Source: Oscillospiraceae bacterium
Lineage (GTDB): Bacteria > Bacillota > Clostridia > Oscillospirales > Oscillospiraceae
DNA length: 64,000 nucleotides
Direction: 5' to 3'
Assembly: GCA_022793685.1 (NCBI GenBank)
Contig: JAAWDI010000011.1
Coordinates: 121,052-185,051 of the forward strand
Made by a program: the position numbers and the translations under genes. Shown here one piece after another: positions 28,049-36,216 of this stretch. The notes below the pieces were generated by a model that saw only the letters and a list, made by a program, of their open reading frames with translations, was not told the DNA's origin and searched no databases. The stretch's first letter is position 1; the number at the start of each line of letters is the position of its first letter.

Positions 28049-28275
28049 AACGGCTGCTCTTGGCGCTGATTCAGTTTTACCGCAAACATATTTCCTCCGC
28101 CCATCCGCCCTGCTGCCGCTTTGTACCCACTTGTTCCGCCTATGCGATGGAGGCGATTGAGATACACGGCGCCTTGAAAGGCGGTTGGCTGGCGTTGCGC
28201 CGGTTGATTCGGTGCAATCCCTTCCATAAGCAGGAAAGTATTGAATACGACCCTGTTCCGCCCCGCCGTTTATGA
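28045..28275 (+). CDS. yidD: Membrane protein insertion efficiency factor YidD
   Basis: A 76-aa protein with the compact YidD pattern: YRKHISSAHPPCCRFVPTCSAYAMEAIEIHG and then KGGWLALRRLIRCNPF. Three conserved cysteines are present. It acts at the inner face of the membrane beside YidC. The ATGA overlap with rnpA couples translation. The C-terminal DPVP motif is typical. Confidence 0.95.
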   Translation: MKRLLLALIQFYRKHISSAHPPCCRFVPTCSAYAMEAIEIHGALKGGWLALRRLIRCNPFHKQESIEYDPVPPRRL

Positions 28276-28313
28276 GATGAAATGTTCCAACAATTTGACT
28301 TGGAGGCAATGAT

Positions 28314-29648
28314 ATGACCATTATCCTCAAGCCTTTTGCCATTCTGCTCCTATGGCTGATTAATTTTTGCCAGAGCTACGGCCTGGGCCTTATTCTGTTC
28401 ACTCTGATTATCAAGGTAATCCTGTTTCCCTTCAATCTGAAGAGTAAGCGGAGCATGATAAAGACCACGGCCTTGCAGGCACAGGTGCAGCGGCTGCAAA
28501 AGCAGTATGCAAAAAATCCTGATAAGATGAATCAGGCGATTTCTGAGCTGTATCAGAAGGAAAATGTCAGCCCCATGAGCGGTTGTATCTGGATGCTGAT
28601 TCCCTTTATTCTCCTGATTGCACTGTATTCCATCATTCGTCAGCCCCTCACCTACATGATGAGCTTGGATGCCGCACAAATCGAAAGCATCCGCGGCGCG
28701 TTGTCCACACTGGGCGTCACAATTCAGGACGGCGCTTATATGCAGCTTCAGATAGCGGACGCCCTTTCCGCTCACCTGGGCGAGGTACAGGCCGCGCTGC
28801 CCGATTTGGCGGGCAACCTGTTCTCCATGAACTTCCAATTTCTCGGCGTTAATTTGGCCGCAGTCCCCAACTTCCGTTTTTGGGAAGCTGGCTCCTTCAC
28901 CTGGGGCTACATCGGCCTGTTCCTCGTGCCTATTGTCTCCGCAATCACCGGCTTTTTCTCCTCTTGGTACAGCATGAAGGTCAACGCCATGCAGAATCCG
29001 GAGCAGGCAAATACGGGCATGAACAAAATGATGCTGCTCTATATGCCTGTGATTTCCATCTTTATCGGTTTTGCCATGCCGGCAGGACTGGGTATCTACT
29101 GGATTGCCAGCAATATCTTCACCCTGCTGTCCGAAATGGTCTTTAAGGTGCTTTTGAAGAGCGAGTACGAAAAGGCGGCCATTGAGCGGGCAGAGCGCGA
29201 AAAGCGCGAAAAGGAAGAGGAAGCCCGCCGCAAGGAGGAGGAGCGCGCCGAGCGCGCCCGCCGCATCGAAGAGGAAAAGCTGGCCCGAAAAAACCATGCA
29301 AAGCGCAAGGCTGAGAAGCAGCAGAAAAAATCTGACTCCGGCAGCATTGCAGCCAGTGCGGTGGGCATTCGGGCATACGCCCGCGGCCGCGCATACGACC
29401 CCACCCGCTTCAGCCCCGACGGCCCCACGCCCTACCGTGACCCCTCCGCCGTGGTAGACGAAGAGGCCATTGAGCGCGCTGTGGAGGAAAAGGAAATACA
29501 GGCGGAGGTAGAGGCCGCCATGCAGCGGGACAAGGAGGCAAACGCCGCCGTGGAGCAGTCTGCTCCGGAGCAGAGCGAAGCGTCTGCGGCCGAATTTCCA
29601 AAGACTATGTTCGACGAGGCGGAGAACGACTCTGAGGACGAGGCGTAA
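28314..29648 (+). CDS. yidC: Membrane protein insertase YidC/Oxa1
   Basis: A 444-aa insertase with about five membrane segments. Conserved: LWLINFCQSYGLGLILFTLIIKVILFPFNLKS, with the hydrophilic-groove arginine expected in the first core helix replaced or displaced, and the late helix pair LGIYWIASNIFTLLSEMVF. There is no N-terminal lipobox, unlike Bacillus SpoIIIJ; the protein starts directly with the first helix. Residues ~285-330 form a long charged helix rich in E, K and R, and the last ~70 residues are acidic and probably disordered. That tail is longer than in Bacillus and may contact the ribosome. It sits 38 bp behind yidD and 18 bp before jag. Confidence 0.93.
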   Translation: MTIILKPFAILLLWLINFCQSYGLGLILFTLIIKVILFPFNLKSKRSMIKTTALQAQVQRLQKQYAKNPDKMNQAISELYQKENVSPMSGCIWMLIPFILLIALYSIIRQPLTYMMSLDAAQIESIRGALSTLGVTIQDGAYMQLQIADALSAHLGEVQAALPDLAGNLFSMNFQFLGVNLAAVPNFRFWEAGSFTWGYIGLFLVPIVSAITGFFSSWYSMKVNAMQNPEQANTGMNKMMLLYMPVISIFIGFAMPAGLGIYWIASNIFTLLSEMVFKVLLKSEYEKAAIERAEREKREKEEEARRKEEERAERARRIEEEKLARKNHAKRKAEKQQKKSDSGSIAASAVGIRAYARGRAYDPTRFSPDGPTPYRDPSAVVDEEAIERAVEEKEIQAEVEAAMQRDKEANAAVEQSAPEQSEASAAEFPKTMFDEAENDSEDEA

Positions 29649-29666
29649 CAAGAGGAGGGAGCGCAC

Positions 29667-30437
29667 ATGTTAAAATGGATTGAAACGACCGGTAAGACGG
29701 AAGAAGAGGCCATTGCCGCCGCCCTCCGTCAGCTTGGTATGGACCGCGACGACGTATCCGTTGAGGTGCTGGAGCGGGCAAAAAGCGGTTTCCTCGGCAT
29801 CGGAAGCGTGCCTGCCAAGGTAAAGGTCACCTATGAAGCGCCTGACGAGCCGGAGGAGGCCGCTGTTCCTGAGCCGCCTTCTCTGGAACCGGCAGTTCCC
29901 GTAATGGAAGAAATCTCCGATCCGGTGGAAGAGATAACTGCCGCGCCTGCGGAGGCCGTGGAGGAAGCGGACGACGAAAAGGCGCAGGCTATCCGTACAT
30001 TTCTGACCGGACTTCTGGCTCATATGGACATTGAAGCCAGGCCGAGCATCAGCCGCACCGAAGAGGGAAATTATAAGGTGGTGCTGGAGGGTGAAAACCT
30101 GGGCGCGCTCATCGGCCGCCGGGGTGAAACGCTGGACGCAATCCAGCAGCTCACCAGCTATTCCATCAATCGGGGCGCGTCCCATCGGGTGCGCGTTTAT
30201 CTGGATGCAGAGAGCTACCGCGCCCGCCGGGAGGAGGCGCTGGTGCGCCTGGCCAATAAAATGGCTGGCAAAGCGGTCAAGTACCGCAAGAACATGATTT
30301 TGGAGCCGATGAACGCTTATGAGCGCCATGTCATCCATACCGCGCTTCAGGACGTGCCTGATGTAAGCACTTACTCCATGGGCAATGAGCCGAACCGCCG
30401 CACGGTGGTGGCCTATACCCCCGGCGAAAACCGGTAA
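29667..30437 (+). CDS. jag: RNA-binding protein Jag/KhpB
   Basis: A 256-aa protein with the three Jag parts: Jag_N (residues 1-52, TGKTEEEAIAAALRQLGM and SGFLGIGS), an acidic linker (about 55-105), a KH domain (GENLGALIGRRGETLDAIQQL, about 145-185) and an R3H domain with PMNAYERHVIHTALQD and NRRTVVAYTP at the end. In Gram-positives KhpB works with KhpA in RNA binding and elongation control. GAGGAGGGAG precedes the ATG. It ends the rpmH operon. mnmE and mnmG, which usually follow, are absent here. Confidence 0.95.
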   Translation: MLKWIETTGKTEEEAIAAALRQLGMDRDDVSVEVLERAKSGFLGIGSVPAKVKVTYEAPDEPEEAAVPEPPSLEPAVPVMEEISDPVEEITAAPAEAVEEADDEKAQAIRTFLTGLLAHMDIEARPSISRTEEGNYKVVLEGENLGALIGRRGETLDAIQQLTSYSINRGASHRVRVYLDAESYRARREEALVRLANKMAGKAVKYRKNMILEPMNAYERHVIHTALQDVPDVSTYSMGNEPNRRTVVAYTPGENR

Positions 30438-30506
30438 AAAAGCAGCCTCGCCCTGCTTGAGAAAACAGATTTTCGGGCGGCCGAGACCGCACAAAAACAA
30501 AACAGG

Positions 30507-30540
30507 CGGCGGGACAAGAATGTCCCGCCGTTTTCTTTTT
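30507..30540 (+). terminator. Terminator of the rpmH-jag operon
   Basis: CGGCGGGACA (30507-30516) and TGTCCCGCCG (30521-30530) form a perfect 10-bp stem with a 4-base loop followed by TTTTCTTTTT. Confidence 0.92.
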
Positions 30541-30559
30541 AGAGGGGAAGCGAAACGTC

Positions 30560-31888
30560 ATGCCCATGCCGCTTTATGACGCATTATTGTCCTTTGCCGC
30601 GGAGAAACCCTTGCGCATGCACATGCCGGGACACAAGGGAAAGGGACTGCCGCTGCACGGGCTGGACGCCGCCGCGCTGCTGGATTTCACAGAGCTGCCT
30701 CCCACTGGAGACCTGTTTGCGGGCGGCGGCGCTATCGAAGCGGCAGAGCGGCTTTGGGCGGCGGCGGCCGGTATGGAGCAGTGCTTGTTTTTGACGGGCG
30801 GTTCCACGGAGGGCCTCCATGCCGCACTGGCGCTGGTCTGCCGCCCCGGCGATGGGATTTTGATGGACCGAAGTTGTCACCGGGCGGTGTATAACGCCGC
30901 TGCGCTACTGGACTTGCGCCCCGTCTATTTGAGCAGGGCGTGGCGGCAGGACGTTGGCCTGCCGGGGGTGATTTCCCCGGAAACGGTGGCGCAGGCCATG
31001 GACGACCACCCCAAAATAAAGACTGTTTGTATTACATCTCCTACTTATTACGGTTTGTTGTCGGATATTCCCGCGATTTCCGAGGAGGTTCACCGCCGCG
31101 GCGGAAAGCTTGTGGTGGACGCCGCCCACGGCGCACATTTATTTTGGATGGACGAGGGGCGCTTTTTGTCAGGCGCCGACCTGCTGGTCGCCTCCGCCCA
31201 CAAGACTCTTAGGGCATTGGGTCAAACGGCGGTGCTGCTGGCGAATGGCTATTCCCATGACGCTTTGCGGAGTGCGGGCGCGCTGTATGGCTCCTCCAGT
31301 CCGTCCTATGTGCTGATGGCCAGTCTGGACGCGGCCCGCGAGGATATGGAGCAGGGCGGCGCGGGGCGCTGCCGTGCCGTTGCCAAGCGGGTGGCAGAGC
31401 TGCGGAGAAAATTTCCTGCCGTCACGGAAGCGGACGGCCCGGCAGACCCGCTGCGGCTTACCCTGCTGACAGAGGACGGCTTTGGTGCGCAAAAGGCGTT
31501 GCAGCGCCAAGGGGTCTGGCCGGAAATGGCAGATAGCAACCATGTGGTGTTCATTCTCACCGCCGCCGACGGCCAGGAGGAGTTAAACCGTTTGGAGGCA
31601 GCGCTGAAAAAACTGAATTCCTGCTGGGGCTTTACAGGCGCTGGAGCGTTGACCCTTCCGCCAAAACCGGAGGTTGAATATACCTTGCGGGAAGCGCTGT
31701 TTGCCCCAAAAGAGCGGCTGCCGCTGGAGCTGGCGGAAGGCCGCGTATGCGCCTGTCAGGTGGCTCCGTACCCCCCCGGCGTGCCTGTGATTGCGCCCGG
31801 TGAAATCATCACAAAAAAAGCCCTCGCATATTTGGCAAAAGTAGGTTATAATATGGTGCAAGAGATAGCGGTCGTCGCAGATGCGTGA
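30560..31888 (+). CDS. Orn/Lys/Arg decarboxylase-family PLP enzyme (YaaO-like)
   Basis: A 442-aa fold-type I PLP enzyme. It starts with the family motif RMHMPGHKGKG, and has FLTGGSTEGLHAAL, the cofactor aspartate in VDAAHGAH and the Schiff-base lysine in SAHKTLRALGQTA. A shortened C-terminal domain gives the YaaO length (~440-480 aa) rather than the ~700 aa of inducible decarboxylases. Amino acid specificity (arginine, lysine or ornithine) cannot be read. It is followed by darA, holB and ricT, the Bacillus yaaO-tmk-yaaQ-yaaR-holB order minus tmk and yaaR. ATG 30560 is used; a second ATG is two codons later. Confidence 0.85.
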   Translation: MPMPLYDALLSFAAEKPLRMHMPGHKGKGLPLHGLDAAALLDFTELPPTGDLFAGGGAIEAAERLWAAAAGMEQCLFLTGGSTEGLHAALALVCRPGDGILMDRSCHRAVYNAAALLDLRPVYLSRAWRQDVGLPGVISPETVAQAMDDHPKIKTVCITSPTYYGLLSDIPAISEEVHRRGGKLVVDAAHGAHLFWMDEGRFLSGADLLVASAHKTLRALGQTAVLLANGYSHDALRSAGALYGSSSPSYVLMASLDAAREDMEQGGAGRCRAVAKRVAELRRKFPAVTEADGPADPLRLTLLTEDGFGAQKALQRQGVWPEMADSNHVVFILTAADGQEELNRLEAALKKLNSCWGFTGAGALTLPPKPEVEYTLREALFAPKERLPLELAEGRVCACQVAPYPPGVPVIAPGEIITKKALAYLAKVGYNMVQEIAVVADA

Positions 31889-31914
31889 CGCCCGCGTTGA
31901 GGGAGGGCTCCCGT

Positions 31915-32238
31915 ATGAAGCTGATTATTGCCATTGTAAACTATGACGACGCAAACGCCGTCATCCGCGCTCTGACCAAGGGCGGATTCTCCTCCACCAA
32001 GCTGGCCACCACCGGCGGCTTTTTGATGGCGGGGAACGCCACCATCCTTATCGGTGTAGATGAGGAGCGGGTGCAGGCGGCCATTGACCTCATCAAGGAA
32101 TATTCCACCAGCCGTAAGCAGGTGATGCCTGCCGCCGGGGAGGCCAACTTCAGCTATTACTCCGGTTCCTCTATGGAGGTAACGGTGGGCGGCGCCACCA
32201 TTTTTGTGGTGGATATTGAACGGTTCGAGCGTGTTTGA
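31915..32238 (+). CDS. darA: Cyclic-di-AMP receptor, PII-like (DarA/PstA)
   Basis: A 107-aa PII-like trimeric protein that binds the second messenger c-di-AMP. The pattern MKLIIAIVNYDDANAV, GGFSSTKLATTGGFL, GNATILIGVDEERV and the end GGATIFVVDIERFERV is diagnostic. Start at 31915 has GAGGGAGGG upstream and gives the normal length; the frame extends ten codons further into the preceding gene. Downstream targets are unknown. Its last bases overlap holB. Confidence 0.93.
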   Translation: MKLIIAIVNYDDANAVIRALTKGGFSSTKLATTGGFLMAGNATILIGVDEERVQAAIDLIKEYSTSRKQVMPAAGEANFSYYSGSSMEVTVGGATIFVVDIERFERV

Positions 32239-33040
32239 CGCCGGATTTTTGAAGGGGCGGGAATTTTCTCACGCCTGTATCGTCACCGGCGCTTCGGAGG
32301 AGGCGCGGCTGGAGGCCGCCCGTACCATTGCGGCGGGAAAGGTCTGTACGGCGGCAGGGGCGCAGCGCCCCTGCGGGGTGTGTTCCTCCTGTAAAAAGGC
32401 GGCGGCTTCCATTCACCCTGATGTGACGGTCATTCAGGGCGAGGACGGGAAGCCCATCAACGTGGCGCAGGTGCGCGCCCTGCGCGCCGACGCCTATGTG
32501 CGCCCCAATGAGGCAGAACGAAAGGTCTATCTGCTTTGCCGCGCCGACGAGATGAACGACAGCGCCCAGAACGCCATGCTCAAGCTGCTGGAGGAAGGCC
32601 CCGCTTATGCGGCTTTTCTCCTGGTGGCGGAGCATGACCTGCGGCTTTTGGAGACCGTGCGGTCCCGCTGTGAGCTGGTGCGGCTGGAGGGTGAGGAGAC
32701 CGCCGGGCCTGATGAGGCGGTGGTGGAAAAGGCTGCCGCTTTGGCAGAGGCCTACCTGAACGGCAAAGAGAGCGAATTTCTTGCCCAGCTTATCCCTTGT
32801 GAAAAGTGGGAGCGGAGCGCCGTCACCGCTCTGTGCGGCCAACTGGTCAGCAGGTTTCGGGATGCGCTGGTGCAGAATCCGGCAGGCGCGGAAACGCGGA
32901 AGCTGCTCCACGGCGTCAAGACAGCGGAGAAGATTGCGGAGGCCTGCGCTTATAACGCGGCGCCCGGACACCTGTGCGGCTGGCTGTGTGGCGCGCTGTT
33001 TGAGGAAACGCTACGGCAAACGGGGGCAAGCCCGTTTTGA
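32231..33040 (+). CDS. holB: DNA polymerase III delta' subunit
   Basis: About 269 aa, part of the clamp-loader. It has a degenerate ATP site typical of delta' (no Walker A lysine motif), the zinc-binding cysteines C...CGVCSSCKKAAASIHPDV, and the AAA+ sensor stretch AQNAMLKLLEEGP with the RCELVRLE end. The start is uncertain: GTG 32231 overlaps the darA stop by eight bases and gives a sensible N-terminus (FDAGFLKGREFSHACIVTG), while TTG codons at 32204 and 32216 are alternatives without a better ribosome site. It is followed by ricT 18 bp later. Confidence 0.87.
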   Translation: MFDAGFLKGREFSHACIVTGASEEARLEAARTIAAGKVCTAAGAQRPCGVCSSCKKAAASIHPDVTVIQGEDGKPINVAQVRALRADAYVRPNEAERKVYLLCRADEMNDSAQNAMLKLLEEGPAYAAFLLVAEHDLRLLETVRSRCELVRLEGEETAGPDEAVVEKAAALAEAYLNGKESEFLAQLIPCEKWERSAVTALCGQLVSRFRDALVQNPAGAETRKLLHGVKTAEKIAEACAYNAAPGHLCGWLCGALFEETLRQTGASPF

Positions 33041-33058
33041 TAGATAGGAGAAAAGGCT

Positions 33059-34309
33059 ATGACGGAAATTATCGGCGTCCGCTTTAAGCAGGGCGGAAAG
33101 CAATACTATTTTGACCCGCAGGGGACGGAGGTCACACCCGGCGAGGGCGTGATTCTTCAGACCTCACGGGGCTTGGAGTATGGCGAATGCTCCCTTGGCA
33201 ATACCGAAGTGGAGGACGAGGCGGTGGTGCAGCCCCTTTGCCCCATGGTGCGTATTGCCACGGAGGAGGACAGGGAGGTTGTCCGCAGGAATCGGGAAAA
33301 AGAAGACAAGGCTATGGAAATCTGCCAGCAGAAGATAAAGCAGCACGGCCTTGAGATGAAGCTGGTGGATGTGGAATACAGCTTTGAGGGGAACAAGATT
33401 CTCTTCTTTTTCACCTCAGAAACTCGCGTGGACTTCCGCAGTCTTGTGAAGGATTTGGCGGGCACGTTCCGCGCCCGCATCGAGCTGCGGCAGATTGGCG
33501 TGCGGGACGAGGCTAAAATGCTGGGCGGCCTCGGCATCTGCGGTAAGCCCTTTTGCTGCTCTACGTTTTTGGACGAGTTCCAGCCCGTGTCTATCAAGAT
33601 GGCCAAGACTCAAAGCCTGTCTCTGAACCCCACCAAAATTTCCGGCACCTGCGGGCGGCTGATGTGCTGCCTGAAGTTTGAGCAGGAGGCCTATGAGGAT
33701 TTGGTGAAAAACACGCCTAAAATGGAGTCCTTTGTTGAAACGCCGGACGGCGCGGGCACCGTTTCGGGCGTGAGCCTGCTGCGCCAGCAGGTGAAGGTGC
33801 GGTTGGAGTCTGCGCCCGACACCCAGAAGACCTATCATAACTGTGAGCTGTGCGTCATTCGCAACGGCAAGGGCAAGCGTCCGGAGGATTATGTCCAGCC
33901 GCCGCTGGAGGAGCTGAACAAGCGTCGCTATGTCCCGGAAAAACCACTGGAGGAGGAGCGTCAGAGCGGCCAGCCCCGTTCCCGCCTGTCTGAGGCGCTG
34001 GAGGCGGTGCTGTCTGCTTCCGACGCCGGTAATCCGCCGCGGGAAGAGAAGCAGCAGAGTAGCGCGCCCAAGCAGCAAAACCAAGGCGAAAACCGTCGGC
34101 GCGGCGGACAAGCTCAGGGCGGCCGCCGCCGAGGAGAGAGCCATCAGCAACAGGGTGGTTCGGCAGAAAAACAGCAGAATCCGGACGCTCAAAAGACGGA
34201 TGGGGGAGAAAAAAAGAGCGGCTCCGCAAACCGGAACCACCGCCGCCGCCGTCATCACCGCGGCGGGGGAGGAAGCGGCCAGCAGCAGAACGCAACGCCG
34301 AAGGAATAA
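33059..34309 (+). CDS. ricT: PSP1-domain protein RicT (YaaT) with long Arg/Gly-rich tail
   Basis: A 416-aa protein. Residues 1-~270 are the conserved PSP1/YaaT part, with the cysteine set GGLGICGKPFCC and SGTCGRLMCCLKFEQ that in Bacillus RicAFT binds iron-sulfur clusters and helps RNase Y processing and sporulation. Bacillus YaaT stops near 275 aa; here ~140 further residues follow, low-complexity and rich in Q, G, R and H (NRRRGGQAQGG, NRNHRRRRHHRGGGG), probably disordered and RNA-binding. The gene follows holB as in Bacillus. The tail's function is inference. Confidence 0.92.
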   Translation: MTEIIGVRFKQGGKQYYFDPQGTEVTPGEGVILQTSRGLEYGECSLGNTEVEDEAVVQPLCPMVRIATEEDREVVRRNREKEDKAMEICQQKIKQHGLEMKLVDVEYSFEGNKILFFFTSETRVDFRSLVKDLAGTFRARIELRQIGVRDEAKMLGGLGICGKPFCCSTFLDEFQPVSIKMAKTQSLSLNPTKISGTCGRLMCCLKFEQEAYEDLVKNTPKMESFVETPDGAGTVSGVSLLRQQVKVRLESAPDTQKTYHNCELCVIRNGKGKRPEDYVQPPLEELNKRRYVPEKPLEEERQSGQPRSRLSEALEAVLSASDAGNPPREEKQQSSAPKQQNQGENRRRGGQAQGGRRRGESHQQQGGSAEKQQNPDAQKTDGGEKKSGSANRNHRRRRHHRGGGGSGQQQNATPKE

Positions 34310-34316
34310 AGGGTAT

Positions 34317-34353
34317 AAAAAGCGTCCCCGCCATATGGCGGGGACGCTTTTTC
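34317..34353. terminator. Bidirectional terminator between ricT and aspS
   Basis: A nearly continuous palindrome (arms 34317-34333 and 34336-34352) with A and T runs at the ends, between two converging genes. Confidence 0.9.
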
Positions 34354-34360
34354 GTTTGCG

Positions 34361-36160
34361 TTATTCAGCAGGCGCTTCCTCTTGCGCGGTGCAGGCGATA
34401 TTCAGCTCGTCAAGCTGCTTCTGCTCCACCGTGCCGGGCGCGCCCATCATCAGGTCTTGGGCGTTTTTGTTCATGGGGAAGGGGATAATCTCCCGAATGG
34501 TTTCCTCACCGGAAAGGAGCATCACCATCCGGTCTACGCCGGGGGCCACGCCCGCATGAGGTGGCGCGCCATAGGTGAAAGCGTTATACATGGCGGGGAA
34601 CTTGCTCTTTACGTCGTTCTCGCCCAGCCGCACCAGCTGGAAGGCCTCCAGCATAATTTCCGGGTCATGGTTCCGCACAGCGCCGGAGGATAGCTCTACG
34701 CCGTTGCACACAATGTCATACTGCTGGGCGGTGATGGCGAGGGGGTCTACCTCTCCGGCAGCCGCCCTTTTCAAGATTTCCAGCCCGCCGTTGGGCATGG
34801 AGAAGGGATTGTGGCAGAATTCCAGCTCTCCGCTCTCCTCGCCCAGTTCATACATGGGGAAATCCACAATCCAGCAGAAGGCATATTGCTCTTTTTTCAT
34901 GTGGTTGGGGCAGAAAGCGCCCAACATTTTGAGGAGTACGCCCGCCGTCTTTTGGGCGGCGCCTTTTTTTCCGGCGGACAGCCCCACAAAAAAGCCTGGC
35001 TTCAGACCAAGGGCGTCTATAACGGCCTGCTTGTTCTCCTGCAGGAATTTGGCGATGCCGCCTACCAACTCGCCGTTTTCATCCATGCGGAACCAATAAA
35101 CCTTGTTTCCCGCCTGCACCTCCACATCGGCGCAGAGCTTGTCAATCTGCTTGCGGGTACCCTCAAAGTCAGAGACGACCACGGCCTTTACCGTGTTGCC
35201 GGAGAACGGCTCGAAGCCGCAGCTTGACAGCAGCGCCGTGGCATCCTGCACCGTCAGGTCAATGCGCAGGTCGGGCTTGTCGGTGCCGTACTTTTCCATG
35301 GCTTCGGCATAGGGGATGCGCAGGAAGGGGGCGGCGGAAGCGGCGTCATATTTGCCGTATTTGGCAAAGATGGGGGGCAGTACGTCCTCCAGCACGGCGA
35401 ACACGTCCTCCTGTCCGGCAAAGGCCATCTCCATGTCCAACTGGTAGAACTCGCCGGGGGAGCGGTCGCCGCGGGCGTCCTCATCCCGAAAGCAGGGGGC
35501 AATCTGGAAGTACTTGTCGAAGCCGGAGGCCATCAAAAGCTGCTTAAACTGCTGGGGGGCCTGAGGCAAAGCGTAAAATTTACCGGGGTGCTTCCGGCTG
35601 GGCACCAGATAATCACGGGCGCCTTCGGGAGAGGAAGCGGTGAGGATAGGCGTGGTAATCTCCATGAAGCCCTGCTCCTGCATGGCCTGCCGCAGAGCGG
35701 CCACCACTTGGCTGCGCAGAACGATGTTGTCCTTCACCTCAGGATTGCGCAGGTCAAGGTAACGGTAGCGGAGCCGCAGGCTTTCGTCCGCTTCCCGGCT
35801 GCGGCTGATTTGGAAGGGCAGCTCGTTGTGGCGGCAGCGGCCCAGCACCTCGATTTTGGTGGGCACTACCTCAATGTCGCCGGTGGGCAGCTTGGGGTTC
35901 TTGCTGTCCCGCTCCCGCACCACGCCGGTGACGGCGAGGGTGGACTCCTTGTTGATGCCCTTGACGGTGGCCAGCATCTCTTCAGTTTCAATGACCGCTT
36001 GGGTAACGCCGTAAAAATCCCGCAGGACAAGAAAGGCCAGATTGCTGCCCACCTCGCGGATGTTTTCCAGAAAGCCGGAGATGGTGACGGTCTGCCCCAC
36101 ATGCTCTATGCGAAGCTCGCCGCAGGTATGGGTGCGGTAGGCGGTGCTGCTCTGAGACAT
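34361..36160 (-). CDS. aspS: Aspartyl-tRNA synthetase
   Basis: A 599-aa class IIb synthetase of the bacterial type. It has the N-terminal OB-fold anticodon-binding domain (TVTISGFLENIREVG, FLVLRDFYGVTQAV), motif 2 with FRDEDARGDRSPGEFYQLDMEMAF, the GAD insertion domain and motif 3 GVAPGVDRMVMLL. The start at 36160 (MSQSSTAYRTH) follows TTGGAG. It is the last gene of the long minus-strand run, 56 bp behind hisS, the hisS-aspS order common in Firmicutes. Whether it is discriminating or also charges Asn-tRNA is not determined. Confidence 0.97.
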   Translation of the reverse strand: MSQSSTAYRTHTCGELRIEHVGQTVTISGFLENIREVGSNLAFLVLRDFYGVTQAVIETEEMLATVKGINKESTLAVTGVVRERDSKNPKLPTGDIEVVPTKIEVLGRCRHNELPFQISRSREADESLRLRYRYLDLRNPEVKDNIVLRSQVVAALRQAMQEQGFMEITTPILTASSPEGARDYLVPSRKHPGKFYALPQAPQQFKQLLMASGFDKYFQIAPCFRDEDARGDRSPGEFYQLDMEMAFAGQEDVFAVLEDVLPPIFAKYGKYDAASAAPFLRIPYAEAMEKYGTDKPDLRIDLTVQDATALLSSCGFEPFSGNTVKAVVVSDFEGTRKQIDKLCADVEVQAGNKVYWFRMDENGELVGGIAKFLQENKQAVIDALGLKPGFFVGLSAGKKGAAQKTAGVLLKMLGAFCPNHMKKEQYAFCWIVDFPMYELGEESGELEFCHNPFSMPNGGLEILKRAAAGEVDPLAITAQQYDIVCNGVELSSGAVRNHDPEIMLEAFQLVRLGENDVKSKFPAMYNAFTYGAPPHAGVAPGVDRMVMLLSGEETIREIIPFPMNKNAQDLMMGAPGTVEQKQLDELNIACTAQEEAPAE

Positions 36161-36216
36161 GAAAATCAACTCCAAAGCGTAATATATATGTTTGATATAA
36201 CAAAAAGTATCTGCTT

